In this document: positions 31,917 to 43,499 of the stretch, piece by piece
How the letters are laid out: each line of letters begins with the position of its first letter
Numbering within the stretch: the stretch's first letter is position 1
Origin: Echinarachnius parma
Taxonomy: Eukaryota > Echinodermata > Echinoidea > Clypeasteroida > Echinarachniidae
NCBI GenBank assembly: GCA_037951105.1
Contig: JBAMJV010003019.1
Span: 41,001 to 105,000, forward strand
Reading direction: 5' to 3'
DNA: 64,000 bases
Made by a program: the position numbers and the translations under genes
The notes under the pieces: model-generated
The model's input: the letters and a program-made list of their open reading frames with translations, nothing else
Databases searched by the model: none
Told to the model about the DNA's origin: nothing

Positions 31917-33347
31917 AGACATCGATGTCGTCTCATGATACAGGGTACATCCTGATTATAACTGAAAACGCCCACCTCCCCCTTACCCCCCCCCCCCCCC
32001 CCCTCCAGAAGAAAATGGGGGCATCATCGCCTATGATCTAACCCAAATCCTGTGGGTGCTATACCAGTGGCTAATGAATACTGCGCTAGAATCCCTAATA
32101 TAATGGCGATACTTTCCAGAAACATTGTCATGTGATGTTATCATGTCCCAATTCCAACATGCACGATTGATAACAATAGTATTGTCTTGTATGTATTTGT
32201 GTCACACGAAGTGCCACGAGCACGTGTCAAGTCCCCTCTGCTTCTTGATCGCCACTGGATACAGAAACTTGCAAAGAAATGAGAGTGACACATAACAGAA
32301 TTAGCGTAAAAACATGGCTAAAGAAGCTTATCCCAGATCATTATATCCTCACCCCCTTCCGCAACCCTCCTGCCCCCCCCCCCCCCCATTCCTGCCCCTG
32401 GCGGACGCTTTACTCCTGTCCTTACTAACCATAACCTATCCCTAACACATGTTTGTTGAGTCTAGGACGGAAATAGGACACATTTAACTTTTACATTTTT
32501 TTCAAAATTTGTGACCATGAAATAAAGCATTGAGAAGCAGAGAATTGTCAAATCTGAATACTTCAATCATAAATATCTGTATAACGAAATAGAAATGCAA
32601 GTGCTGGAAACCGGAACCTGTTTCACGTTTCAATTAGTTATACGGATTCAGCAAGTTATATGAGAACTGTTAAAGTTCTAAGTAAGTTTTGTGGATTTTT
32701 GACATTGTTACTAGATCCCTTTAAGTACTTGTCTTGAATTTCCCGCCAATATTTCAAGGGTTGTTGAGTTGTTTTGAAGTGTTAGCATTTAATGATATGT
32801 TTGCTGTTTTTTTTTTTATATTTTAAATATACTTTATAAGATATTGTGTGTGTGTGATTTTTTTTTTTTTTTTTTTGGGGGGGGGGGGTGTGGGGATTTC
32901 ATTGCAATGTTTGTTTTATATCGATGAAATGCCAACAAACAAAAGTTATATTAGTAATACTGAGAATAATAATACAACTATTAACAATAAGAAGTTTAAT
33001 AAAAAAAAATGTTTGTACTAACCCTTTGAGTGCCACGATTGACTCAAGTAAAACAAAACAAATCAAACAAAACATTTATAAAACAGATATTGTTTTGGTT
33101 CTTAATGTACCAACAATTTTGAATGACTTGTAAAGATACTCATCTAACATATATAACCAGTGTAAACATCCTTTCTCTTCATTCTAGGTCAATTAGGGGA
33201 ATAAGCAATTAATGTCAACTTGACTATAAAAGAACCTGGTCAAGAAGATTTTCACCATTTGATTGTGGCACTCATAGGGCTTAATATTGCAAAATTGACA
33301 TCAAATCATTGCTGGGCCGTTTGACGATGTTCATTTACATTCGTTAA
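31917..33347. other. 3' flank of the Ly6-like gene
   Basis: Probable 3' UTR and intergenic sequence. AATAAA at 32521-32526, about 600 bases after the stop codon, is a candidate polyadenylation signal. C/G runs lie at about 31987-32003, 32374-32388 and 32877-32888. No further gene was recognised. Confidence 0.45.
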
Positions 33348-34753
33348 TTAAAGCGAACCAAAATGATAGCATTTCATCTATGCTAGTTCGTTTGCGACAC
33401 CGAGAGCTTTAATTTGATATACAAATCACAAAAAATGGCCCACTGATGAGGCCACACCAATCTCGCAAAAAGACGACACAAATAAATTGATTGCGGCGTC
33501 CCGTACTAACATGGAGACTGCCATGTTTACATTTTTGTGCAGACCCCCAGCAAAGATGTGACGTTTTTTTGGACTTCAAAGCTAAACTTCCATTCATGAT
33601 AATGTTAAAAGAAGAGACAATTTTGTCTTTGTTGAAACACAGGCCACAACAAAAAAGTGTATATATAAAAAGAGAAGATATTAACCAACGACCATTCGAG
33701 ACGGGGAAGTGTGGAAATGTGACTAAATGTGGTTATTTAGCCAATATACCATAGCTTTTTGACAGAATTGTCAGAGGTTGCCATGGTAACAATTGTGTTG
33801 GCGTAAGCATGAACGTGCATGCACACTACTGTATATGATTCGTGCCGATCATGTACGATTTTCTCTAGCATGCCCCCAAAACAGCTGCGATGATTCCGTA
33901 CTATACGTACCAAACATTCCTTTTCTTTGATTTGGAAAGGGGTGTCATTCCTCTTTGACGTACAAAACAATTAAGGCTTGTACAGTGAATGAACTGCCTA
34001 CACGTATTTCTATAGTTACAGTTTTAAGAAATGCAAGATTGTCATTTACCCCACTATTTCACCTAAACAATTGAGTTGTAGTATCGAGATGGCATTGTTT
34101 CCCTGTCTGATGCCCATTTAGTTGCTTTTGCAGTGATTCATATCAGAATAATAAATGCTTGTGGTCTAAATTATGCTTCGCTAGGGCGGAAATAAATGCA
34201 CGACTTCTTGTATCATTATTATCTATATATACCATGATATTTCTAATATAACTATTGAATTAAAAGTAGCAAACATATTGTAATTATGGAGGATTGCGAA
34301 CGCGTACGTGCTCGTTAATATCATTCAAGTCAAAGGTCGTGTGAACACCCTCGTTCTGACTAGAAAATAAGAACTATCATTTTAAACATTTTTTCGAAGT
34401 AGAAACAAATAAAACACATACTAAATAATTTGATTCAAAATGCTAAACTATAAGCAGTGCAATGTATTTTTGTTTGCTCCGATTTTTTTATCAAAATACG
34501 TTATTTAACTAATAGTTAAAATGGCATTTGGCTAGACCAATCAACGTCAGTCCAGAAAAACGTCACGTTTCGGCGGCAAACAAAAATCATGGCGCCACTC
34601 AGAGCATCCATAAGAGCCTGCGATAGCAAAACAGAAACTTTGCCCACTCTTCAAAAGAAATAATGGAAAGGGTGATTCAGGAACATTTGAGATGTGTGAA
34701 AATAGGTCTTACTACACAGTTTGCTTTGTATTATGCGTTTTGGTTCGCTTTAA
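33348..34753. mobile_element. TTAA-flanked element with AGCGAACCAAAA ends
   Basis: TTAA (33348-33351) is followed by AGCGAACCAAAA, and the right end reads TTTTGGTTCGCT followed by TTAA (34750-34753). The 1.4-kb interior lacks a recognisable transposase; an 87-codon frame (33491-33754) matches nothing known to me. The TTAA duplication is piggyBac-like, and the element is distinct from the AGGGATAG MITE family. Confidence 0.6.
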
Positions 34754-34888
34754 ATCATTTGTGTGTTGTTGTTTTTGTTTGTTTCCAGATGTATATGCTA
34801 TTATTGTATGATATACTTAACCTATACAGTTAACATATTTTACATTTATTTTGTATTTTATTTTGGATTGATTGTAGTTATTTTACAC

Positions 34889-35403
34889 TTAAAGGGATAG
34901 TTAAGTTTTGGTAAAGAGGGCTCTACATAAAACAATTTTGTGTTAGATAATGCAAACGTGAGTGTCAAATGTGAAAGAATCGGTTCAGAAATGGCTGAAA
35001 TATCCATAAACATAACCATTTGTCATATTTGAGGGGCCCCACAATCATTCGATAATTTTGAACCAGCCGTTATTTTTTTGTTTAATGCTTCCTCTTTTCA
35101 CAAATTTAAAAAAGGGTTTATTAAAGAGTTGTTGATTATCTCTATATTTAATCACTATTTCAACAAAAAATCACATGCACAATATTTTATTCTAAATGTT
35201 TGAAACCAATGAGTTTTTAGATCACCCTTTGAGTTTTAACGGCTTCTTTTGAACGATAACAGGCTTTATAATTAGTCATTGGTCATATTGGTAATTTTGT
35301 ATTCCTTGTGAGCATGGTGGAGTTATAACTGTTAGTTTGTAATGTAATGATGAAGTTTTACCAAAACTGTAATCTCTTTACCAAAACTCAACTATCTCTT
35401 TAA
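34889..35403 (+). mobile_element. TTAA-flanked MITE, intact copy
   Basis: TTAAAGGGATAGTTAAG at the left and CTCAACTATCTCTTTAA at the right. Family landmarks are present in order: GAGGGCTCTAC, AAATGGCTGAAATATCC, TTTGAGTTTTAACGGC, GATAACAGGC and GAGCATGGTGGAG. It sits just after the 33348-34753 element. Confidence 0.8.
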
Positions 35404-35676
35404 CGGATGTGGCATAAGGAATAGCACACTATCGTTGCCAATATGTAAAAAGTAACTTTTTTAGCTAAGCTGTGTATTGACGTGTTGTGTTTAAAATAAT
35501 AAAGTAATTACGAGTATAATCAAGTTGGTTTGTTTTCTGAATTATGTTATATATTTCTGCGTTTCAACAAAATACGGCGTGCATGCATTATGAACGAAAT
35601 GAAACAAATGAATGATAAGGTTATTCGACAAGATACAATTTAATTTGTAAATGATTACCAATATGTCAGACGTCTG

Positions 35677-36716
35677 TATACCGGGCGTATCAAAAAAAGC
35701 GTTACACTTTTGAAAAAATTGTCAACATTACATTTGTATATATTTATAAGATTTTTTCATGTCGATGGATGCCCAATGGTCTCATCTATCAAGTGCCACT
35801 AACAAAACAAATTTTCGTTCACGCTTGGGCGAACACTGACAGTTTTTGTTCAGAGTGTCAAAAATGCCTTGCGCCAAATTGAAAGAAGAGGGACAATTAA
35901 ACCAGCAGACCAAATAAGTACTCCCATTCAAAAAAATTGCTCTTTGCCATAAATTTAAGAATATGTTATGATTGTGTAATTATTTTGTGGCAATTTTCTA
36001 TCATAATTTAACTGATTTCATTGTTTTATGCATAGGAGAGAATCAATAATGGGTAATTACTTCAAGATCTTTTTTAAAGCACAGACACATCAAAACCACA
36101 TGCCACTCATTCCATCCATCCATCAATCCAACAATCCATCAATCTATCAATCAATCTATCAATCCAATCAATCAATCAATCAGCCCATCAATCTAGCAAC
36201 ATGAATACAATTATTCGTTCATGCTTCTGGGTCATCTTTTCTATGTGTCACACTCAATGAAAGGATTTGAATCGTTAATGAGGACAGGCTGGAAATTTTG
36301 CCGTTAACGATGCAAGTCATTTCATTATCTATCAATCTATGGCTTATGTATTCTCACCCACGCATAAAGCAATGAAATCAGTTAAATTATGATAGAAAAT
36401 TGCCACAAAATGATTACACTATCATAAAATAATCTTAAATTAATGGCAAAGAGCAATTTGTTTGAAAGAGAGTACTTATTTGGTCTGCTGGTTTAATTGT
36501 CCCTCTCCTTTCAAATTGGCGCAAGCTATTTTTCACACCATGTACAAAAACAGTCAGTGTTCGCCCAAGCGTGAACGAAAATTTGTTTTGTTAGTGGCAC
36601 TTGATAGATAAGACCATTGGGCATCCATCGACATGAACATTTTTTCTAAATATCTAAAAATGTAATTTTGAAAAAATGTTCAAAAGTGTAACGCCTTTTT
36701 TGATACGCTCTGTATA
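35677..36716. mobile_element. Fold-back DNA transposon, about 350-bp arms
   Basis: The left arm begins TATACCGGGCGTATCAAAAA and the right arm is its inverse, ending TTTTTTGATACGCTCTGTATA. The arms (about 35677-36025 and 36355-36716) share CCCAATGG, CGTTCACGCTTGGGCGAACA and TTAAACCAGCAGACCAAATA. TA sits at both edges, consistent with a Tc1/mariner-type insertion. The centre holds an ATCA/ATCC microsatellite (36107-36195). No transposase is present. Confidence 0.75.
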
Positions 36717-36814
36717 CAACAGTACTATAAAATAAACAAATTGCACATTCCTAAAAAAGACCCATTCCCTTGTGAAATAATAATATACAACCATTATTGA
36801 TTCACTGTGCTATC

Positions 36815-36974
36815 CAGTGGCGTAGTGTGATCGGGAGGGGGGGGTGGGGGGTGAGTTGGGACACAAATCATTAGGGGCACGCCTTATGGATTTCCTTTAT
36901 TTCCCCCACAGATTCCCCCCATATGTTTTCTTTTGTTTTGAGCAATATTTGGGGCAAGTGCGCCCTGTGACCCC

Positions 36975-37005
<31 letters not shown>

Positions 37006-37039
37006 AAAAAAAAAAAAAAACCCCGTCGCTACGCCACTG
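36815..37039. mobile_element. hAT-like MITE with CAGTGGCGTAG ends
   Basis: The left end CAGTGGCGTAGTG and right end CGCTACGCCACTG flank G- and C-rich tracts and an A run (about 36969-37020). The flanking repeat is CTATC on both sides (36810-36814 and 37040-37044). This is shorter than the 8 bp seen at the sister copies near 8997 and 55798, so the duplication may have decayed. Confidence 0.7.
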
Positions 37040-37259
37040 CTATCATTATAAACAGTGATTGTATGCTCGATAGAAGCGTGAACTATATAAAAGCAAACTT
37101 GGTGACCCACTATTTATTACACGTTTTACATTAAAATTGAATGTAATAATTATTTACATCGCATACATAATTGCAAGAAGTTGTCCTCCATTAAATGAAT
37201 TTTCGTTTAAATATTATGATTGGAAAAAGGAGACGACACATTCAGAATGAGAATTGCGA

Positions 37260-37700
37260 ATCTGTCCGAAATCGCTTCGGTAAAGTATCGTTGTTTGATT
37301 TTTTTTGTTTTTTTGTATCGATTGTGTAAAGTACATTGTGTATTTTGTTTCCCTAATTACCGAAACAAAATGAAACTAGTTTGCCGGATCTATATTTGAT
37401 TGAAAATCAATTTGAATGAAACAATGACATTGTTCGTGCGCAAGACCAACCAGGTTGTCCACCCCCGCGAGCATAAGAAATAAACCAAATTAACTGTGGC
37501 AATGACTTCATCGATGTATATTGTCGTCAAAGAAAAAAAAGGGGTGTGCTTTTGTGATGAAGACAGAGATTACTTTGCCATATTCTCTAACTCTAACTAC
37601 CTAGTAGGCATTGTAAAGCGCAAAATGTGCATCGGTGTAACAATGTAAACAGGATACTAAATTTGCTTCAACATAAAAAATGAAACTAAATTTATGTAGC
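37260..37700. repeat. Dispersed repeat, copy 1
   Basis: Contains GTATCGATTGTGTAAAG, TTTGATTGAAAATCAATTTG, GTTCGTGCGCAAGACCAACC and GTGCATCGGTGTAA. Related copies lie at 43560-43985 (same orientation) and 44330-44700 (partly inverted). It ends in a C run and a CA microsatellite. Confidence 0.6.
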
Positions 37701-37736
37701 CCCCCCCCCCCCCCCACACACACACACCCACACTTT

Positions 37737-37963
37737 TAAAAGCCCTTCGCAGACAGAGCCTACTCGACCCGATCCGACTGGTTTTCATTCGGATCGGCTA
37801 CGTTTTTAGTGCCTCGCGACACACATTTTGCCAGTCGAGTGACAGCGGATGCCAGTCGGGGCCGATTCAACACGATGAATCGGCTCCGACCGACCTAGCC
37901 CGACTCTAGCCTGATTGAAACCAGTCGGATCGGGTCGAGTCGGCTCTGTCTGCGCCGGGCTTT
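37737..37963. mobile_element. Palindromic MITE, GCAGACAGAGCC ends (copy 1)
   Basis: Ends read AAGCCCTTCGCAGACAGAGC and the inverse GCTCTGTCTGCGCCGGGCTTTA. Both arms continue into CTCGACCCGATCCGACTGG. The same element occurs inverted at 55497-55725. Short AT-rich flanks resemble TTAA/TTTA. Non-coding. Confidence 0.75.
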
Positions 37964-38247
37964 AGCTCTACTGCTGTCGTCATAAAGACAGATTGCAGTC
38001 CATATACTAAGTGTGAACTAAAATACAAATTGGTGACTTAACATCATGTTTTTCTAACAATCAAATCTGATTTAATGATTATTTACATCACATACATTGA
38101 AAAAAGTTGTTCTCTAATGACCTTTCGTTATAGGAAAAGTAGACAACACATTCACCATGAGGATTGCGTAGCCTATCTGTCCGAAACCGCTCCGGTAAAA
38201 TATCACTGTATAATTGGCCTTTAATGATTTTGTATAACAAGTGTTAC

Positions 38248-38622
38248 CCAGGGAGCAAACACCCCATTTTTTAGGATATCATACATGGAATGTTATAAAA
38301 GGTTGTTCACCATAAATGTCTTCTAGGACCTTCTAGGATCACAACCTAGGTGGACAACCTCGCGATCTAGCTACTGGAAGTTCACAAAACGCGTACAAAC
38401 GATTTAACCCATAATGTACGTTAATAGCGCATTAAATCCTTAGGGTTCATGAAGGTTTGTCTGTGCTATTTACGAAATTACACTACAAAGCATTATGATA
38501 TCATCACATCGCTTCAGATTTGTATTCTGTAGAGTCGTGTGCATCTTTTGATACCAAATTTGACTGCATAATTTCTTTGGTTAATGTGTCACGTGTCATT
38601 TTAAGTCACGTGTTATACAAAC
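38248..38622 (+). repeat. Dispersed repeat with CCCAGGGAGC end (copy 1)
   Basis: Begins CCCAGGGAGCAAACACCCC, and includes ACCTAGGTGGACAACCTCGCG and AATCCTTAGGGTTCATGA. It is matched in inverted orientation by 42602-42960. Confidence 0.65.
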
Positions 38623-39003
38623 GACTTGAAATTGCACGTTCAGTTATATACAAAAACGCATTAAAATGCTCAAGATATTTAAAACGTTACACAATTTGTA
38701 TTTGAAGTTCTTCAAATGGCATTCAATTTAATTTGTTTAAGTTTTTGAAATGATAAACGAAAACAATAGAATAATAAAAAAACATAAACAAGTGAAAACA
38801 ATAAAATACATAAGACTATGAGTTCATTATAGTGTATTGTTGGTATCTGATTTTACTAAATCATTATAATAGAGGTAAAAAGAGGTATAATGAAATCTAC
38901 ATATTGTACAATGAGGACATATACATTTGTATATATTAATTATAGATTACAGGTATACAATCTCCTTAATATAATAATACAATATGAACCATTTAATAAA
39001 GGG
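38623..39003. other. No recognised gene
   Basis: AT-rich non-coding sequence immediately left of the SINE insertion. Confidence 0.35.
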
Positions 39004-39013
39004 ATTTACTTAC

Positions 39014-39319
39014 TTAAAGTTAAAGTTAAAGACCTTCCCGTACCAATGTTGGCACATATAAGGCGGCGCCTATCTCCGATTCATTAGCCCTAGGCCACAC
39101 GTCTACTAAATGTAGCGAAAGCTACAGAAGGGGGCCAGTCCTCTGGTAACTCGTGTGATTAACTTTCCCTTCTCCATTCTATAAATGCCGAGCGCCTGGC
39201 TAGAAGGCAGAAGGTACCATTTTTAAAGTATTTGGTATGACCCGGTCTGGGTTCGAACCCGGGACCTCCCGTGCATGAGGCGGACACTCTAACTAACCGC
39301 TAAGCCACCATGCTCGGTA
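39014..39319 (-). mobile_element. tRNA-derived SINE with 10-bp target duplication
   Basis: On the minus strand a tRNA-like head (GGTGGCTTAGCGGTTAG box A region, loop CTCATGC, GGTTCGAACCC box B) is followed by a body with GTAGCTTTCGCTAC and GGCCTAGGGCTAAT, and a 3' tail of TTTAAC repeats (39014-39032 on the plus strand). A perfect 10-base duplication, ATTTACTTAC, flanks it (39004-39013 and 39320-39329), proving retroposition. It depends on a LINE for mobility and has intact Pol III promoter boxes. Confidence 0.9.
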
Positions 39320-39329
39320 ATTTACTTAC

Positions 39330-40224
39330 CAATAACAGTTTAATTATGTATCTGACAACAATGCACTGATATACTTGTTTGTATTAGTGTTACGTATTTT
39401 GCCAATATTAACATGGAACTAATACAGAAGACGTCAGCAATGAGTGTAAATATTTTGTAGGTGTAGCCTGTAGGGAAAGATAAGGGAAAGTAAATGAAGC
39501 GGCAAAGTCAGTAGCGCTTACCTCAACTCTCAGTCGAATTATCGTTAATTTGTTAAGTAGGGAGATTATTTGTATTCATGTCCACGATACGTGGTGTAGC
39601 GCGATCAGTGGAGATATCCCCTTCTCCCAATATTTCAGGTGAGGGGTGGCCTGTATTATCATCGCCCCCCCCCCCCCAATATTTGTGGTTCAAAAATATA
39701 TAATAACATTAAAATTATCGAGTATTGCCCCCAATCATGAATGGAAGTTGTTACTATAGTCTTCTTTAAACCACTTTTTGATAATGCTAAAGTGCCCAAA
39801 ATCCAAAATCTTCCGGGAACCCCCATTAAGGTTATTTGACCCAGCTAGTGCCAACCATGTATTCATTAAATAGTTTTATTCAGGACTTCTCTCTTGGCAA
39901 ACTTTCAGGCGATCCTGGCCCATTGTGCGTTTGCGCTTCGCTCACTAAAATTGATCTAACTATTCCAATAGTTAATTGTATTTCTGGATATAACAAATCC
40001 CAAAGCTTCCGATGGCTTCGCCCCCTGGACCCCCATTCAGCATTCCAATGTGGATATCCTTTGACTTATTCTATTTAGGGTGCCATCATGATTATTGCAA
40101 TCAACAGTATTTATCTATCAGGCTAAAGTTCATCAATACTTGGACAGTGCCCTCATCATACCAGGATGATTGCAATGTGCACTTAATAATCTTCCAATCT
40201 CCAAACAGCTAATTCAAAAGCCAA
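39330..40224. other. No recognised gene
   Basis: Non-coding. A C run lies at about 39665-39678. No splice-bounded open frame was recognised. Confidence 0.35.
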
Positions 40225-40519
40225 TTAAAGGGATAGTTGAGTTTTGGTAAGGAGAGAATAGTTTTGGTGAAACTGAATTGTGTAAACCAAAACATACATC
40301 ATTACATTACAAACTAATAGTTATAACTAGAAAGGAACACACAATTCCAAATGACGTAGTAAAGATCATGTTATCATTCAAAAAGAGCCGTTAAAACGTA
40401 AGAGGGCGCTCTCTAAACACTCATCGGTTTCAACCATTTTGAATAAGATATTGTGCATGTGATGTTTTGTTGAAATAGTGATTAGATAGAGAAATAACCA
40501 ACAACTATTAACATACCTA
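40225..40519 (-). mobile_element. TTAA MITE, left part, split by a fold-back insertion
   Basis: Starts TTAAAGGGATAGTTGAG, in opposite orientation to the 61105 copy. It runs through CAAAAAGAGCCGTTAAAACG and AAATAACCAACAACTATT to CATACCTA, where the fold-back element begins. The continuation resumes at 41949 (TATTTTGTAACTTTTTG) and ends truncated near 42045. Confidence 0.8.
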
Positions 40520-41948
40520 AACCCCTCAAAAAAAGTTCGGAAACTCAAGTTTCATCAATCATATCTCTCGTATTTTTTAATAATAATACTCTAAATCGGT
40601 GTCACAATAAAGCCTCATTATATACATTTCAAACGATGCATTATGTGTAGTGATTATGCAATTGGGGCGATTGCAGTAGCCCAGAGAATAGGGGGAGGCA
40701 GGAAGTGAAATCTCGCAAAATGGCCCCAATGCATTCAATTTACGAGTGCAAGACTGTGTTGACCAGTTTTCTAAAGGTTAACATTCTATTGAATGCTGCC
40801 ACCCTTTCCATTCATCAAAATTGTTGAATTTGATACCATTTTAATGGAAATTATCTCTTCCTTACGATGGCATATTAATCGTAAGGATTATGCAAATGGG
40901 GTGTGAGCAGCGAACCGGAATATGGAGACGGGTCGAGTGTGAAATCAGACAAAAAGATATGGAGTTGACAAAAAATCAGAGCGTTGCATTTTTTTCGAGC
41001 TTTTGGGAGGATTTTTTAGCATTTCAAATAAAATATTCATGATTTAAATTGATATCAACGGAAAGCCCAACAACTCTTCTGTATGAAAATGTGACATTTA
41101 TAATGATTTTTGTAAAGGGCGGCTGCAGGGAGATGAATGTGGGGGAGCCTCAAAAGTGACCCATTTCAAAACGCTCTGATTTGGTGTCGGTGTCTGCATA
41201 CCATTGTGTAGAGGATGTAATGCGACTTGAATGAGTTGGCCATGAATGAGAGGAATTCAATTGAAAACGCATGAATAGTGCCTTGAAATCAGAGCGTTTC
41301 AAAATGGGTCACTTTTCAGGCTCCCTCCCATTCATCTCCCTGCAGCCGCCCTTTACAAAAATCATTATAAATTTTACATTTTCATACAGAAGAGTTGTTG
41401 GGCTTTCCGTTGATATCATATTTGATCATGAATATTTTATTTGAAATGCTAAAAAATCCTCCCACATGCTCGAAAAAAATGCAACGCTCTGATGTTTTGT
41501 CAACTCCATATCTTTTTGTCTGATTTCACACTCGACCCATCTCCATATTCCGGTTCGCTGCACACACTTCATTTGCATAATCCTTACGATTAATATGCCA
41601 TCGTAATGAAGAGATAATTTCCATTAAAATGGTATCCAATTCAACAATTTTGATGAATGGAAAGGGTGGCAGTATTCAATAGAATGTTAACCTTTAGAAA
41701 ACTGATCAACACAGTCATGCACTCGTAAATTGAATGCATTGGGGCCATTTTGCGAGATTTCACATCCTGCCTCCTCCTATTCTCTGGGCTACTGCAATCG
41801 CCCCAATTGCATAATCACTACACATAATGCACCATTTGAAAGGTATATAATGAGGCTTTATTGTGACACCAATTTCGAGTATTCTTATTACAAAATACGA
41901 GAGATATGATCGATCAAACTTGAGTTTCCGAACTTTTTTTGAGGGGTT
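40520..41948. mobile_element. Large fold-back transposon, about 650-bp arms, TA target
   Basis: Begins AACCCCTCAAAAAAAGTTCG and ends with the inverse. The arms (about 40520-41180 and 41290-41948) share long stretches such as GCCCAGAGAATAGG, GGGGCCATTTTGCGAGATTT and AAGGGCGGCTGCAGGGAGATG. A spacer of about 110 bases separates them. TA flanks both sides, and a related uninterrupted MITE at about 61365 shows a single TA in the same context, confirming the target duplication. Mariner-type mobilisation is inferred; no transposase is encoded. Confidence 0.88.
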
Positions 41949-42045
41949 TATTTTGTAACTTTTTGAAAAGAGGAAGCATTTTTTTGAATTTTTAACGGCT
42001 GGTTCAAAATTCTCTAATTCCAATTCTCTCTTCCAATTTCTAAAT
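41949..42045 (-). mobile_element. TTAA MITE, continuation right of the fold-back insertion
   Basis: TTTTGTAACTTTTTGAAAAG, GAAGCATTTTTTTGAA and TTAACGGCTGGTTCAAAATT match the inverse of 61310-61372. The copy is truncated before its right terminal repeat, at the following C tract. Confidence 0.75.
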
Positions 42046-42200
42046 AGCTGACCCCCCCCCCCCCCCCCCCCCCCCCAGCCATAACACCCGGGCACGATGC
42101 TGGGTTGTCGCTTCGCTCCCTCGCCAGAGATGGTCAAAATGACGAATCATCCCCCCCCCCCCCCCCCACAATGGCGAGAAGAAATCGACGCCCTTGATTA
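42046..42200 (+). repeat. Dispersed repeat with C tracts (copy 2)
   Basis: A near-identical counterpart of 74-190, including both C runs and the CGCTTCGCTCCCTCGCCAG core. Confidence 0.7.
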
Positions 42201-42601
42201 GCACTGTATTCATATACAAGGTGTCAGGCTGGAAGACTCCCATGTGAGTTAGAAATGTGCACTCTTCTGTGCTTGATCGATTGCAGTATGTATCCAATGA
42301 CTGGTGATAAACATAAGGACGCACCGATCGTCATACATTAATATGTTCGCTAAATCATAACATCCATGTTATCATTATAATTATTTCATGTAATTATTCT
42401 TATGTATTTCTTTGTTTCAAATTCTTTTATTTTGTATTGTTTCATCCTTTGTTTTGCTAATTAACTGGGTTTTTTTCATCTTACTAAATGTCATCGAACA
42501 TGTATAAGGTTTAACAACTAAATATTTGTTTCATTCTATAATCTGCATCATTTTCACATATTTTTGTCAATAGGCGTATGTGAAATTTCACATTCTATAT
42601 C

Positions 42602-42960
42602 TGACACGTGATTATAAAAGGCACGTGACAAAAAATAATAGAAGTAAAATGGCCAAATTTGGTATCAAACGATGTAAAACTATCTATGAAAGACATATTC
42701 GAAGCAATTCGATGATAGCAGCATGCGTTTGGGTGTAATCGTGAAAATACCAGAGTGGGATGTTCATGAACCCTAAGGATTTAAGGCGCTTTTAACGTAC
42801 ATTAGGGGTAAAATCCTTAATATGTGTTTTCTGGCCTTCCAGTAGCTAGTTCGCGAGGTTGTCCACCTAGGTTGTGCTTCTACAAGGTCCTAGAAGACAA
42901 TTCTGGGCCCAAACCTTTTATAACATTCCATGTATGAAAAACCCCCTTTGCTCCCTGGGT
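42602..42960 (-). repeat. Dispersed repeat with GCTCCCTGGG end (copy 2, inverted)
   Basis: Inverse counterpart of 38248-38622: ATGAACCCTAAGGATTTAA, CGCGAGGTTGTCCACCTAGG and TTTGCTCCCTGGG. Confidence 0.65.
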
Positions 42961-42969
42961 ATGTAGCGC

Positions 42970-43484
42970 TTAAAGGGATTGTTGAGTATTGGTCAAACTT
43001 AACTTTAGTAACCAAAACCTGCACCATTACGGTACAAACTAATAGTTATAACTCCACCATGCGCGAAAAGTATACACAATTACAAACGACTAAGTAAAAC
43101 CCCTGTTATCATTCAAAAAGAGCCGTTATAACTCAAGAGGGCGCTCTCTAAAAAGCTCATTGGTTTTAGCCATTTTTCATACAAAATTGTGCTTTTGATG
43201 TTTTGTTAAAATAATGATTGAATAGAGATATCATCAACAACTTTTTAAAAACCTATTTAGATTTTAATTTGTCTAAAAAGTCAAAATTTTCCCTGGCGGA
43301 GAAACTTTTGAATAAAAATATGTTTATGGATATTTCAGCCGTTTCTGAACCGATTTTGATCAAATAAAGTGTATTCTGTCATTAAAATTGTATGTCCTTT
43401 CAAATTTGACAGTCAGTTTTTCATTATCTCACAACAATTTTTTTTTTAAGTGCCCTCTATACCAAAACTCAATTATCCCTTTAA
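42970..43484 (-). mobile_element. TTAA-flanked MITE, intact inverted copy
   Basis: TTAAAGGGATTGTTGAG at the left and CTCAATTATCCCTTTAA at the right. The internal landmarks run in reverse order relative to 7808 (AAAGAGCCGTTATAACTC, AGGGCGCTCTCT, CAGCCGTTTCTGAACCG). It abuts the repeat ending at 42960. Confidence 0.82.
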
Positions 43485-43499
43485 TATATACAAATGTTT

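Noticed and set aside
33491-33754. An 87-codon frame inside the TTAA-flanked element
   Set aside because: No transposase motif, no splice context, and too short to support a gene.
36107-36195. Regular ATCA/ATCC spacing considered as a CRISPR-like array
   Set aside because: A simple microsatellite inside a fold-back transposon in a eukaryotic genome; no repeat-spacer structure.
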